DNA of 64,000 nucleotides from Branchiostoma belcheri (Eukaryota > Chordata > Leptocardii > Amphioxiformes > Branchiostomatidae): the NCBI RefSeq assembly GCF_001625305.1, contig NW_017802379.1, positions 2,337,328-2,401,327 of the forward strand, in the 5' to 3' direction. Position numbers and translations under genes: made by a program. How positions within the stretch are numbered: the stretch's first letter is position 1; each line of letters begins with the position of its first letter. Shown in pieces: positions 1-13,324 of this stretch. Below the pieces are notes generated by a model. The model had not been told where the DNA came from. It saw only the letters and a program-made list of their open reading frames with translations, and ran no database searches.

Positions 1-1517
1 AAGGCTTTATTCAGGGGCGCGCCTCTTTTTAAAGCCTTTTTTCAGGGGTGCTGATATATTTAGATTGTGTCTGCAGATATTTTGTTTGTTAAATGTCTTT
101 TATGATAAATGCTGCATGTAATTATTTCTTGTTAAACATGATTTTCATGTTTGTAAGAAAAGGTATGTGATTTGCAATGCAGCATACCTTTTAGAAAATG
201 TTACTCCCAATGTCTCTCAATTTTATCCTATAAATATATTTGAGTTCTCCCTAAAACCCAGTTCTTGTGCTTGTAATTCATTTCTAAATGTGGGTATATG
301 GGGGGAGGGTATAGTGCAAAATCATTCTGGTAAAGGCATGGCAAATCTGGTAAATCTAGTGTAAATATGGGTAAATTCGACTAAATGTCAGAAATACTCC
401 ACCTAGTAAATCTCGGTAAATGTCGTAAACGCACCTGAGGAATACCCGTATGGTAAATCTCGCTAAATGCCCTCAATATATGTCAGAAATACCGCGTACG
501 GTAAATCTCGCTAAATGTACCTTTACCCGAACCTGGTAAATGTCGGTAAAGAGGATAAACATTACCCGCTTTACCATGCTGGTATACCTGTGGTATAGTT
601 GCACATTTACCGATGGGTAAATCTCCGGTAAATATAACCTTTACCCGGCTTTACAACACATTTACCCCTGTGGTAAATCCGACTTTTCGTGCAGTGCTAC
701 GTGTTTGCTATTGGAAAAGAGAATAAAAGTCAATAGCGATGGTAAATATTATCACTCGCAAGATAACAGGCTAGTTGTGTTACGTGACGTATATCCTCAA
801 CAGGACATGTACCTAACGTCAACTTTCAATTCCCTCAGACCACCACATGGAGGAAAAGTGTTACGGAGGCCTTCTGAACAATGTCCAGAACGTCTCGAAT
901 GTTTCAATGTCTCAAGATATCTTAATTACGAGCGTCTCGAATGTCTCAGAATATCTTAATTGTGCAAACCTCGAGGGTTACTGATGCTGCATCGGTTCTT
1001 CTCAGCTTACCTTCTCTGACGTAAGAAACGTGGAATGGTCTTCTCTGGCGGCATGCCCTTTGATGTTGCATTAGTAGATTACGATAAATTCACCGTTTTC
1101 CCCGTTAATGTGGCATTCTTATGAGAGTTGGAATTATGAGAGTTCTTCTTGAGATTGCTGGATCTCGAGTTCATCGGTTGAAGTTATAGTTTGAAACAAG
1201 AATGCTTTCTTTTAAATATCAAGGTTGTTGCTGCGTTATCATACATACAGCTTGATACCACGCCTACCCAGTATCTACATACGCAATGACTTTTGTTTGT
1301 TGTTTCGTTTGTTATTGCATATCTCTGCTGATAATGCATTTCATAATTTAAAAACCCATAATCTCCCATCATATCTCGGCAACTGTCAGAAAATGTAAAC
1401 CTAAACTCTATGTTTTACGATCCTGCGGAACACCTAAATCCTCAGTAAGATTTACGAGAGAAACAGCGCTCTCTGTAAAAGGTATGATTGTTCTAGATAC
1501 GTCAGGCCAACGTTCAC
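1..1517. other. Intergenic, left edge, repeat-bearing
   Basis: No exon-like coding segment was recognised. The first 55 bases carry a short direct repeat (CTTT, two variable bases, TCAGGGG). The GGTAAAT-rich block at about 337-689 is listed separately. The remaining part to 1517 is AT-rich with only short open frames that match nothing I know. Confidence 0.5.
337..689. repeat. GGTAAAT / ATTTACC motif-dense repeat
   Basis: About 350 bases carry the heptamer GGTAAAT or a one-base variant over and over. Often two copies stand in a dyad such as GGTAAATCTCGCTAAATG, and the right part also holds the reverse complement (ATTTACC, CTTTACCC). The block stops sharply near CTTTTCGTGCAGTG. Motif-dense subterminal regions like this are typical of transposase-binding ends of DNA transposons, but I found no second terminus or target duplication, so the family is left open. 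Confidence 0.5.
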
Positions 1518-1520
1518 TAA

Positions 1521-1906
1521 GGCCATGATGATTTGATTATATGGATGACATCCACGCGCGCATGAATTTTCAGCCGTTTCCCAAAAAAAGTTTTCAACCA
1601 TACTGGAAATCGTACAAAACAGTTGCAAAATGAGCAAATATATACCGTAAGTTGCAAAAAAAATATTGGAAAACGATACCATTGTCGTAGAATGCCAGAA
1701 TCAAACGAAAAAGACGAAAATGTAAAGAAATAAATTTGAAGACTAGATTATTCACCATACCATACTCTGTGTCATTCAACCTTCGTAACCACGTAGATAT
1801 CATAATGGAAGCAACCTTTTTTTGCCAAACTTTTTTTATTCGCACCCTCGCATCAATTTTTGGGGTTCCCAGAGGATGTCATCCATATAATCAAATCAGC
1901 ATGGCC
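1521..1906. mobile_element. Harbinger-type MITE (386 bp), TAA target duplication
   Basis: A left end starting GGCCATGATGATTTGATTAT matches the right end in inverted orientation over about 33 bases with one mismatch (A/C at position 8). TAA lies directly outside both ends (1518-1520 and 1907-1909). A three-base TAA/TTA duplication plus GG-starting inverted repeats is the mark of the PIF/Harbinger superfamily. No transposase frame is present, so it is a non-autonomous copy. A second element with the same outer bases lies at 54675-55043. Confidence 0.72.
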
Positions 1907-1909
1907 TAA

Positions 1910-2682
1910 TCGTCTAATAAATCACCCAACAAACAGCACATCAGATCAAAACACAGGAGAACTTGAGATAAGTAGATAAAAGTCTTCTGTCGGCAGTACA
2001 TGTATCTCCCTGTTGCAAGTACTCTTGAGGTTTTAGGATCGACAGGTCGCTTGTGAGGGACGACGCAAAACAACAGCTATAGGCTAGATGAATTACATCT
2101 GGACGATTTCTTTTAGCTAATATGGCCAAAGGTTTGAATTACGTAAAACAAAGTACTGGCAGGTCATATGTTTTATAGTATTTCATATCATAGATTTTAG
2201 CACAAGATAAACTCAACCATAAGCAGGCTGTTAGGTTCATCATAGATTCCCTAAGTTCATCTAACGATTCTGTGATAAATATCTTCCCACCGCGGGACTC
2301 TCTTCACATCCGATGCTCGGCGTAACTTAGTATGCAGGAGAGAATTATCATTTCCGGCTGAATGCAAAAAGAAGTAACATCCCCAGTCACTGATCGATGG
2401 TAAACATAATAAATCTAATATCCATTAAAAATGAGCGCAGGTTATCTTGGTTGATTGATGTCTTGGTATATTTGTAACGATTGACATCGATGCTCTGTGC
2501 TGAAATCACAGCGATTCCATTATATAATGTGCAACATCACGTACAGGGTTGTCACCTTGCATTATTATATAACTTAGGCTTTTACGCTGATGTACTATCT
2601 TCATTTCGCTTCGAGGCTCCAGCTAAAACTGAAGGCGCTGCAATCACGCATTGACAAGGTACTGTCAGTGGTAATGATAATA
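1910..2682. other. Intergenic, nothing recognised
   Basis: AT-rich sequence between the MITE and the tandem repeat. Only short open frames without recognisable motifs were seen. Confidence 0.4.
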
Positions 2683-3375
2683 GCGAGTCAGTAATTGACG
2701 ACGCAATTAATGGGGATAAACATTTTTATTTCATTACATTCACAATTGGAAAACGGATTTTTCGACGATGTATTGAAATTGTCATGTACGCTTGAAACAT
2801 TTTAGACGTTTTCTTCGGTATTTGCAAATAAATGAGTATCCTCAATTCATTGCGGGAATTGCGACGATGCAATTAATGGGGATAAACATTTTTAAACGTT
2901 ACATTCACAATTGGAGAACGGGTTTTTCGACGATGTATTTATTGAAATTGTCATGTACGCTTGAAACATTTTAGACGTTTTCTTCGGTAGCTGTTTTACA
3001 AATAAATGAATATCCTCAATTCATTGCGAGTCAGTAATTGACGACGCAATTAATGTGGATAAACATTTTTATTTCATTACATACACAATTGGAGAACGGA
3101 TTTTTCGACGATGTATTGAAATTATCATGTACGCTTGAAACATTTTAGACGCTTTCTTCGGTAGCTGTTTTACAAATAAATGAGTATCCTCAATTCATTG
3201 CGGGAATTTCGAGTCAGTAATTGACGATGCAATTAATGGGCCGGGGATAAACATTTTTATTTCATTACATTCATAATTAGAGAACGGGTTTTTCGACGAT
3301 GTATTTATTGAAATTGTCATGTACGCTTGAAACATTTTAGACGCTTTCTTCTGTAGCTGTTGTACAGATAAATAG
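2683..3375. repeat. Four-copy tandem repeat, unit about 166-183 bp
   Basis: The landmark CAATTAATG recurs at 2704, 2870, 3047 and 3230, giving periods of 166, 177 and 183 bases. Each copy contains, in order, GATAAACATTTTTA, a conserved ATTCACAATTGGA-like stretch, TTTTTCGACGATGTATT, GTCATGTACGCTTGAAACA and TTTTAGACG. Length differences come from small indels such as presence or absence of TAGCTGTTTTAC and GGGAATT. Open frames in the block are by-products of the repeat. Confidence 0.82.
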
Positions 3376-6300
3376 CCTCCATTCGACCGTCTCAAGAAAA
3401 CGATGCGATGTAAAGGTTGATATAAATTCCGAGATTACAGGAAACCCATCATGAACAATGCAATAACCAACACATATCAATCAGAGATATGACATGGCTT
3501 TACCCAGATTTTTGCAGTACCAGTGAAATGCCTGTCTACCAAAGGGCAGACACATTTGACGCTATATGGCACAAACACTGCTATTCTTTCATATCTCGTC
3601 TGTATAACTCCTCAAATAACATCATCCAATCTGTTCTCAAATCCGATGTAATCTTCCGCAACAGATTCTTCCGCAATACTTGAGTCCGTCTGTTTTCATA
3701 ATCTTTAACTGTTGTTATTGTGTGAATTTATATTTGACTTTCCTATAGGTTTCCTGCCAATTGCGCATACTCAGGGCAGCTTACGTCTGTTATGTATGAT
3801 GTAGGTAAGAATTTCCATACCCACTTAGTCATGATGCCTTCTAAAGCTGATAAGGGATCTTCAAACGGTTTTCAGACATTTCCCATCATTTGTTAGTAAC
3901 TCGAGGCTAATTCCTCACATCTATATTTGTATGTTTTCTTTCATATGGGCCATGGATGCCTGAAATAAATAATAAAGAAAGACATGTCCTTCCCCGAAAC
4001 ATGAGTCGGTCTGAAATGACCCGAGTGTTTGTGAAAATCCCGTTAAAGACCAATTGTCGTGCTCAACCGCATTCCATCTGGGAATCTTGTCATGGCCAAT
4101 GAGATTTGCCGGCCATTTTAACCCTGGTGTTGACCCATTGGATTGCTTCCCATTCCCGGGAGAATCTAGAAAATCACGTTTGTCAACTTTGGGACGACGA
4201 CAGAACATCCTGAAGTCACTCTGAGAGGTCAGGCCGTACCCTCCAAACCGTCTCCTGTGATATTTGGAGGTCGGAATTGATCCCAAATGGAAGGTTGTTT
4301 ATGACGCACGTGATGACTGCGTGATAACCTCATGACAATACCTTTCACCGTTTCCATATTTCACGTGCTTTAACGGCGGTAACAAGCCGACCTTGTTGGC
4401 AACGCTGTGGAGATCTTGTCAAATCAGGTCTTTGAAGGGATCTGTTTTCTTCAGACGTGATGACAATGGTAAACACTCGGGCTGGCACCACGCCAGTGTC
4501 CTGACTAACACACACAGGAAAGGGCTGGGGAAGAATTAGACCATTAGAGCTTATCATAGGCAACAAAAATGACCAATAAACCGATGGACGTACCAACTTA
4601 GTGCCTAATACCAGCCCAGAAAAGAACAAGAAATAGCCATGCCTTCAGGTACCAGAGTTATCAACCTAGGATTGAGGTGTTCAAATATTCATTCTGTTTT
4701 CTGCTATTTTCGATATTTGTCACCCACGATGTTGTCACATCACACACAGGAATCCATTGCGTTTTGATTGCATTAATAGAATTTTAATACTCTATGTTAT
4801 CATATACTATCATGGGGTCTATTAATGAGTATACAATGTATCTTATATTTTACATACAACCATTACATGTATAATAAGCGACATGTTTCTTTGTATTTGT
4901 ATTTGCTATGGAATTAGTTCATACTTCCATTTGAACTAATCTAGAGACAGTCTCGTCTTAAAATATAACCAGGTACAAGAATCTGTGGTGTCCGCATTTA
5001 CGGAATGATCATTCTGGCTGCATGTATGTACATGGACGGGAGGACCAAGAAGCTTGATACCAGAACAGAATTTCCCAGAAACATCTCCATCTAGATTTGA
5101 AGTATTCCCAAACTAACCGTTACCTCTCATCGGAAGGTCTGCGAACGCTCCACGGCTCTAAGGCGATCTGTCGTTCTGTCAGAAAGTTACCTTATGGCGC
5201 AATCCAATAACACTCGACCCATCGCCCTTGGACCGCTGAAAGAAAATCGAATTGCCTGGAAGAGCCTTTAGGGAAATTGTTGTATTTCCACAGCGGATTT
5301 GGTTGTAGATTTAGATGGATGTCCGGATGTTCTGGAAAGTATTTATAAGTGAAGTTCAGCGACCACCTGCCTTTGCTGCCCACATCAGTATTCTGTACAG
5401 TTTTTACAATATTTTTACTTGCTAGCTTAGGGAAACTTTCCTTTGGGGCCGAGCTACTGCTTTTGGAAATAAACAGCCATGTCGTGGGTTTTACCTGTTT
5501 TATTTTATACATTTCAAACGTCGCCTTAGTCCATTCAATTTCTGGAAAACGTTGTTCGTCGTTCCCATTTCAAATTTATTGTACCTAGCAGGTACGTGTG
5601 GTGGACATGTTGTAAACGGAGCACCAGGATCCAAACCCGTGACCACTTGATCGACGCCATATAGAAATGTGACACCATTTTTCAAATTTTAATTTCGGCG
5701 GCATTATGTCGGCATTACGGCGGCAGACAACAGTATTACCAGGATGTTGCAGGCTGCAATAATGCGGTAATCCGCTTGACGTCTTAACTCTGGGTGTTTT
5801 ACAACACGAAACGTTGTTATGTGAACGACAATACATAACTCACAGAGATAGTGTACGCATTGCACAAAGGTCTACCTCCCACACCGTTAAGTCTTGATAT
5901 GCGATCAGACCACGCCAAGTCGAGATCAATACAGCAGCATCGATCAACGGCCAGGACCAAAGTGATAACTCGGTTGAAGCAGTGGACAGATCAGTGTGGT
6001 TTTATAAAGGATTACTTTACAACTTTAGAAGCGGGCAAGCTCATTGAATGCCTTAAGGTAGAGCTTTAACGTCAGCCCGCTACGAGACGGATAAAAGAAC
6101 ACAGTCGGTCGTGATAGATGACAACAAGGGGTCTGGATGACAAGGAATTACAAATATATAACGATAATAGCTATCTGGGAGATTCAATTCTTTCACGTTA
6201 AGGAGTGTACAGACATTGCCGCGAAAAAGATCTGTTTGTTACACAACTGATGAAATATAACGTGTCTATAGAGGGTGTATGTGAAGAATATACCGTATTG

Positions 6301-7761
6301 TAGTCGCTGATGTCAAACATTTGAAAATGAACATTACCGCTTCTTGCATGGATACCACCCGCAGCGAAGTAATAAATATCATACCTTTAACTGAGTGCAA
6401 GCGATTGTCATGTTGTCATACGAACATTTCTGTTCATGAAATAACAAAATGGACACTGTCAAAATTTCCACCGCTCAAAGCTACGAATAACGTCATGCTT
6501 ATACTTCAACGTTACAAAGCGAAAAGGGAAAACATATATGGAGTTAGACATATAATAGGGTTTTTCAAACCATTCAACAGTCGTGTAACGTTTCCCATTG
6601 CCTGCCGGGAGACGCGGGGCACTATGGGTAACCCACTACATATTGATTGATAAATTATGCAGATTTCCAGCCACCAACGAGGCAAGTAAATAGAAAAAAA
6701 CTTTAGCACAAACATAGTTTTTCTATGTCGTTATTCATATTCGCCGAAATATACATGTACGAGTAATTTTAGCATTGCAGATACTGTTACCATTACACGC
6801 ATGGACGTGTCTGCTACGGATGGCCGGCAATGTCTCATGAACCTACAATATCAATTTGTTATTAGAAAGATGCGTACATGTAGACTACCGGTCAATTCTT
6901 TTGTAAAGCCCGAAGTATCTTTTAGTTATCTTTGCGCCGTAGCAGTACTGAAAGCAATTTTGTGTGAAAACTTTATCTATCTACGTACGCACGTAGAGAA
7001 TCTATGTCGTGGAACTGCATCACAGCAGTATATTCTTTCTATATGCTATTGAAAGAGGGTACTTTAAAGAAGAAGAAAAAAACAAATTTCCGGCATTGCA
7101 ATAAAGAACAGACACCTGAACGTACGTCTCGCGACGGATCAACGCTAATCTACGTCACATTGACGTCACATCTATGCATTGCTGTACGTATCTCTGCTAC
7201 TTATCTTTCCGTAATAGTGGCCGTCCCTCTCTTCTAAGAATGCCCCGTACAAGTCACTTCCTTTCGGCGTTCACACTAATATGGCAGGATTCTTAATAGC
7301 AATTTCGAAGCACAATTTTTGCGCTCATTAGGTTTGTCGTGTCGTCATTTCACAACTGCAACTGCGGGCCGATTGTATATTGCCGGCCTCCTTGTCACGT
7401 TTGATCTTTATCTGCATTGAAGCTGGACAAATTAATACGTATATGGCACGCACGTATACGGTATTTACTAGAGGAAAATAGTGGACAGGTATCATGCTGT
7501 TACGTCCATGTCACTGTGAAATGAAAAGAACTGAATGGTACACACTTCTACCAGTTCATTTTCAATATGCAAGATCCATAGAGTCAATGACCCATGTAAC
7601 GTGTTCTTGTTGTAATTTCCATAAAGAGGTATTGGTCGTGCAAGGAACTGAACAGAATTTTGTCAAATTTAGAATTCGTAATTTTTGGTCCAGAAACATA
7701 TTTCTATAATCATTTAAACAGCAAGTTGTGTCAGTATACATGCCGACACATACATAAGTGT
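3376..7761. other. Intergenic, no gene recognised
   Basis: No exon with recognisable domains was found on either strand. The longest open frame is on the minus strand at 3921-4286 (121 codons). It has no signal peptide, membrane span or familiar motif, and no neighbouring frame with which it clearly splices. It may be chance or a decayed exon. Confidence 0.35.
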
Positions 7762-7825
7762 CAGCTGGTGTGTTTCCCCGAAGGGCGGTTATACCGGCTA
7801 TACAGATACAGATACAGATATACGC
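7762..7825 (+). mobile_element. Retroelement 3' tail with hairpin and GATACA repeats
   Basis: The core CAGCTGGTGTGTTTCCCCG is followed by AAGGGCGGTTATACCGGCTA and a short tandem run of CAGATA hexamers. It is a sister copy of 8616-8671. The shared core folds into a small GC-rich hairpin closed by a GAA(A/G)-type loop. A short hairpin followed by a simple-repeat tail is how 3' ends of CR1/L2-clade LINEs and the SINEs that use them look. I believe this tail is common in amphioxus DNA; that is memory, not shown here. Confidence 0.55.
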
Positions 7826-8615
7826 CTGACATACATTAATCATGGAATAATGTATCTTTTCTTGCTTTCATGGTGCCATGTCTTATCACTTGTTTGGTCA
7901 TCTAATGTCATCTGCACTGCTACTAAAACTAAGTCATCAGATGTTACTTCATTTCTATGAAGTTCCTTCATTTGCTGCACTAAATTTAGTTCAGTACGAG
8001 TATTATCCTCACCGGAGCCATATGTCAATTTGCAAAAAACAGGGCAAGAAGATTACTGAGAATGACGTCATCACCCTGTGAAATGCCGTAATAGCGTCGG
8101 CTCGATGCGCTCAGTTCGGAAGGGAATAATCCATAAAAGATGGATGGATTCAGCAAAATCCGCAGGGAGGTTTTTGTTAATGTCTTTTTGTAGTTTTGTA
8201 ATTCCAAGTCAATAGAATATGTGTGTCAAGGTAACGTTATATGTGTGATCATGTGTTATGTGTCAAAACGATACTATCTACCGAATAACAGAATCAATTC
8301 CAAAAAGTATGTAGGATTATTGGAAAATGCATTACCAAAGCTTATGGGTGAATCACTGCATATTCATGTGTGTTTTGCATATGTACGTGAGTACCGTGTA
8401 TGATGCGCAGAACATAAGGGATACGGAGAAACAGAAGGCAATCGTTTCGAGCAGCTGAAGGCAAGGGAAGTGTATCAACGCAGGAGTGCTCACGACTAAA
8501 CCTCTGCACAGTACATGTACCGTAGCCATGCTCTGTCCTTGGTGCTGAATATTTATCAATCTGAAGTAATTGCTAAAGGAAACACTACATTCTTGTTATA
8601 ACGCCATAGAACCAG

Positions 8616-8671
8616 GCTGGTGTGTTACGCCGAAAGGCGGTTATACCGGCTACACTGATACAGAGATACAG
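8616..8671 (+). mobile_element. Retroelement 3' tail, second copy
   Basis: This copy has the perfect stem CGCC-GAAA-GGCG inside GTTACGCCGAAAGGCGGTTA, then TACCGGCTACACTGATACAG and further GATACA-like units. It is in the same orientation as the copy 850 bp upstream. No reverse-transcriptase coding sequence adjoins either tail, so both are 5'-truncated insertions or SINEs that borrowed a LINE tail. Confidence 0.58.
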
Positions 8672-11164
8672 AAGCAAGCATTAGAAAACTAACAACTACA
8701 AGCTTTGGTTTAAATTTGGTATTATTTCGCGTTTTGTTGCATGCTACATTTTGTACGTTCGCCCGGTATTAAAGGATGATCGTGGGGCTCTTATTCCACT
8801 GGCTACATTCTGATGCATTCTGATGATCCATACGTGTGCCATACATACAGGATGTGCGGAATAATGTATGGGCTTCGTGGCAAAGTTAATGAATGAATGA
8901 GTGAATGAATGAATGAATGTTAGGACTTCCGCGCTGTTCTCGTGAAAAAGTCTCAACGTTAACGATTTCCACGATCGGTTGCGATGCAAATTAAATGAGC
9001 TTGGAGGAAGGAACAGCAACAATTACGTATCGATCCTTCCACATATAGACGACCTAACTCCAGTTTAGTCTGATGGGACTACAATGCGTGCTTTACTGCT
9101 GTAGACTTTACAGCTCATCTAATGAGAGCTTTGAATAGATTTATGTCTTTACCTGCACGCGGGGGCGAGAACGATAGCGCGAATTACATAACATTGAAGT
9201 CCTTTGTGAATTCAAAACCCTCACTTTTGGTTCCTAGGAAAAAACGTGACAGTATAAAGGGAGATGTATGGTCGGGACGATTGTTTAAGACTACTCATTA
9301 AGCGTAAGGAAGCGCAGGGAATCTGTTCTGGTTAAAGCAAAATGTCAGGAGCCAGGATTCCAGGAAGACGTGGTTGTAAAAAGAGTAACATGCACTTGAG
9401 AAAGGCGCCAAGGGGCTGGCTACTGGCGTAAACAAGGCCCCACGGGCATTTGTGTGGATTTTATTTCAACTCATTACATGGATATCCCACTATTTAGCTC
9501 TTCTAAGGTCGTAGGTAGTTTTATTTTGCTTAGGAAATACACAGCATAGCGTGATATGTTATGCCAATAAAGGTTAGACATCCAGCTAATGAAAGTGTTA
9601 CTCAAGCAACTGGATAGGTTTTGGAAATTGTCAGACGTTTCAAGTAGCATCCAATACTTTTCTTGACTTGACAAGTCTGACGTTTTTAAAAATCTGCCCA
9701 GTGGCTTGAGTAACAATTTCCTTGAGCATGATGTTTTATGCATGTCACAGCTAGTGTATATATAGAAAAGCTATAGTAACAGTTTTGCTGTAGTTTTAGT
9801 TTTGTCCTCTTGCAATGTAGGCCTTTTGTGAAATCTGCCCACACTGCATAAAAATGATGCCTATGCAATAACGAATAACGAGCACTCGTGCGCGATCGTA
9901 CCGAGTGGATTTAGTCACATTTTTACCGCCCTTTTACCCGGGCCGTAGAAAAGTAAGTTAACAGAATCTCTTTAAAACTACATTAGGTGTGATGCTTCTC
10001 AGAAAGCAATCCATTTCAGTTTGAGAACTCTCAACTGAGCACAAGTACCCACACCAACGGGCGTTCTGCACTCAGAGGAGTCGAAAACAAGACCAGTTTA
10101 TATCAACCATCGATGCAGTGTTCACAAACAAGCCTATAAGTGTGAATTGAGACTTTTACACGCAGAATAAAAGTATTTGAAACAAAAATAGTTTGAGGTG
10201 AATGATATGCTAATCAGCTATAAATGGCGGAAGAGAGATTCACGTTCAGGGCCATGTGATGAAACATATGCTCTGGAAACGTGTCCAGTTTCTCAGAAAT
10301 TTTGAGGACGTCATTGGGAAGCATTTCTCTGAATTTTGTCATGACAATATCACCTTGACATTACACAACTACTATTTATAAGTGTATCGGCTTTCCCATA
10401 TGCATGATTATATAACATCGGTGTTATACAACCATCAAGTAGGTAACATGGGAACGTCGCAAAAAAAGTGGTTAAAAGCAATTCAGATTCAAGTATTCGC
10501 GGCAACAGGAAACATAGTATTAAGGATCTGATTACAAGCATCAAGCAATGTACCCGCAATTAAGACAAGTATTTTCCACTCTGTTTTGTAGACCTGCAAA
10601 ACATAGTCTGGTGTCAGGATTAATATTGTTGTACCAAACCTATGGAAATTAATTCTGTTTCCTCCTACCACAGTTTGTTTGTAATGCCTATGTCTAACAC
10701 AGTTCCCTCTGGTCGAGTCTCTTTGTTTAATCGACCTTTGGAAGCAAACAAACCGAGAGTAAAGCTATCTATTGACCCGGATTGTCTGTAAGCCCCTCCT
10801 CTTGGAAGCCGTGATCTTGCCCTTTATGTGCTTATACGGGGAGTACCGACACTAATGGTACTGAACTTTTCCCATTCCGTATCTTTTGTTGGTGCGAATT
10901 ACACGTAGACAGCCCCTGATTTTACAAGAAAGGTCAGATGTGACTTAAAACCACCATCTGCATCTGCCTTTCACTCAAGCGCAATCCGAAAACAACGTTT
11001 TGGATTATAATCGCATTTTGCGAACAGAAGAGGTTCAAACACTTATGTTTGCAAAGTGATTTGGGGTTACGTTTACTTTATTGACATCTTAAGTGATGTC
11101 TCCGGTTTCTCCTTACAAATGTCATAGGTGCACGATCACTGCTCCTAGTTTGCCGAAGTGCTGA
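8672..11164. other. Intergenic, no gene recognised
   Basis: No exon-like coding segment was recognised in about 2.5 kb. It contains the GAAT microsatellite at 8886-8922 and otherwise unremarkable AT-rich sequence with short open frames. Confidence 0.35.
8886..8922. repeat. (GAAT)n microsatellite
   Basis: About nine tetranucleotide units, mostly GAAT with one interrupting GAGT. Confidence 0.85.
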
Positions 11165-11556
11165 CGTGTATATATTCAAAGCTGGCTGGGTGCACCTGCC
11201 ACCTCCTTGTGACTTATGGATTCTGTTCAAAGAAAGGCACTTAAAATTATAGGCACAAACGAACAGGAAGCCAGGTTGACAGTGAACATTCCATCTTTTC
11301 ACCACCGTCCCCAAGTGGCTGCTGTGGCACTCTTGTACAAAATGCACACCGACACAAGGTCCAGCAGACCTGAAGACAATGCTCCCCAAGCTGTACACCC
11401 TCAGACGTACAACCAGAACTAGCATAGCTATGCCAACCCATGGCCACGCACTTGCACAACCGGTATCTAGAACCAGTTCCACTGGCCGGACCTTCATCCA
11501 CCAAGGCAGGACCTTGGCCACTAAACTATGTACAATTAAGTGAGCATTGCTCACCA
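11165..11556 (+). pseudogene. Decayed LINE reverse-transcriptase C-terminal fragment
   Basis: From 11216 a frame reads MDSVQRKALKIIG, then NIPSFHHRPQVAAVALLYKM. This is the hallmark end of the reverse transcriptase of CR1/Jockey-like LINEs: the VQRRA-LKIIG helix followed by the L..RR.VA.L.LLYKMH segment. After about 11355 the similarity moves to another frame that reads TLRRTTRTSIAMP and SRTSSTGRTFIHQ, matching the usual R.TR.S...SRT...RTF tail. So the copy carries at least one frameshift, is strongly 5'-truncated and has no intact ORF. It may belong to the same LINE family as the hairpin tails near 7.8 and 8.6 kb, but the link is not shown. Confidence 0.72.
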
Positions 11557-13324
11557 CAGCATATTATATATATATAAAAATTGAAAGGCTATACATATAC
11601 TTCGAATTCTCCAATGATTGACTTGCCGTGATATAAAGTCTATTTTTTTTTTGGTTGGAGTGATCCAGGGGTGTTTATGACCAACACCCTGAGTGTAGCG
11701 CCACGGCCCACGCTGTCCTTGTTACTGTATTGATGAATATGAAAAAAAAAACAGCTGTACATTTAGTACTATTTTAACCCAGTCACATTTGTTTTTCAAT
11801 TCTGGACTGTTTCTGAATTGATAGATATTTATTTACGTTACTAAAAGAAGAGTGTTATTTACATAGATATTGTTTTTGCTGTACAAAGGTGGCAAACAAA
11901 CCATAAAACGATAGCCAAATGCAATAATTACAGATCTACCCCAGACATGTACTTAGGTAAGACGTCATAGGTGCAGTACGCTCATTATTGTTACATCTAA
12001 TTGCTCTGCTTCACCACTCACTCCATATATGGAAATATAGAGAATACATAATTTCAGATGCGTGTTCGAATTGCAGAGGTGAAAAATGGGTAAAGCAACT
12101 TAATGGACGATACATTGTTAACTCAGTCACATGAAAAATATGAATATTGAAATTTCAGTGAAGAAAAGGGTTAAAATTAACATTTTTTACTGACAAGTGA
12201 TCCAATGGAAAATGCCATACAGATATCTGTCAAGACAAATTGCATTATGTCAATATTAAGCTGCCAGAGTACACTCATAAAAATTCATGACTTGACTTGC
12301 TTTGAATATGACTGCAAGTAATGCCTACAGGGACTACCTGAAGATGATTCTTTAAAAGGAATAGAGTTGCCGGGAATTCAAACTCCGCGCTATTCCATCT
12401 CTGTGACGGTTGTATGTTCTTTTAAATCACTCCATCTTATGACCTTTGAGCGAAAAAAAACTGAGACATGTATGACTTACTGTGCTTTTATGATGGTCGA
12501 GTATCAAGCGAATGCTGCCGCCGTCGTGAGCTTTTGGTGCGTCGTAGTTTGATGTCTATGCTTGCAATGCCATCCAAAGAAAGCATTTCAATGTACCTTC
12601 TTGATCACAAAAGATGTGACGGACAACAATTATATTGTTTGTCAGATGTTATTAATGGTTACTGCCAAATATAGAAAAAAACACATCAGTTGTAGATACC
12701 CGAAGGACCTTGGCGATCATCTCTAAATGTGGGGAGAGGGGGTCGTAAGGGGGTCCGAAAATGAAGACAGCGTATGCCGCTTGTCTACATTTGCTAATAT
12801 TCTAGCACAACAGGCATAACGTGAAAGAACTGTGACAAACAGCTACGGCGGTTCGTACAATTTATATCGCGATTTTGGAGATTACCAAATGTAGTGTCTT
12901 GGATCATGGAGTAACTCTTTTAATGATGAAAAAATGTCCAATCTTTTTCCCAATTCTAAAATACAAAGTGCGACATATGTAAAACATGCGGTTGCGCAAT
13001 GCCCATATCGGTAACGCCCCGTAGTTAAATTGGAAGCAAGGCCACAAATTGGCTCGCTTGTCAGCGGTGATTCAGCTGATGTGATGTAGTGTGCCATCCC
13101 AGGGAGCCGCCGTCCGACGCGATCACGCATACGTGAGTAGGCACGTAGCAGCAGCTGGTAATCCCGTACGCTGAAGTCGTTATTCTACCATTTGCTTCGC
13201 TCGTATCAACAGCCGGGGCTGAAGCTGTCCAGGAAGTCCTATCGAGGCAATCTTCGGCTCCTCTGTAGAACCTATATTCGTATGGCGCTCCGCAGTCAAT
13301 AAAAGAAGCTGAAATCTTGCCAAA
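11557..13324. other. Region upstream of the GPCR gene
   Basis: AT-rich with poly-A and poly-T runs; no exon recognised. The proximal 200 bases before 13325 are less AT-rich, but I see no TATA box or other firm promoter element. A non-coding first exon cannot be excluded. Confidence 0.3.
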
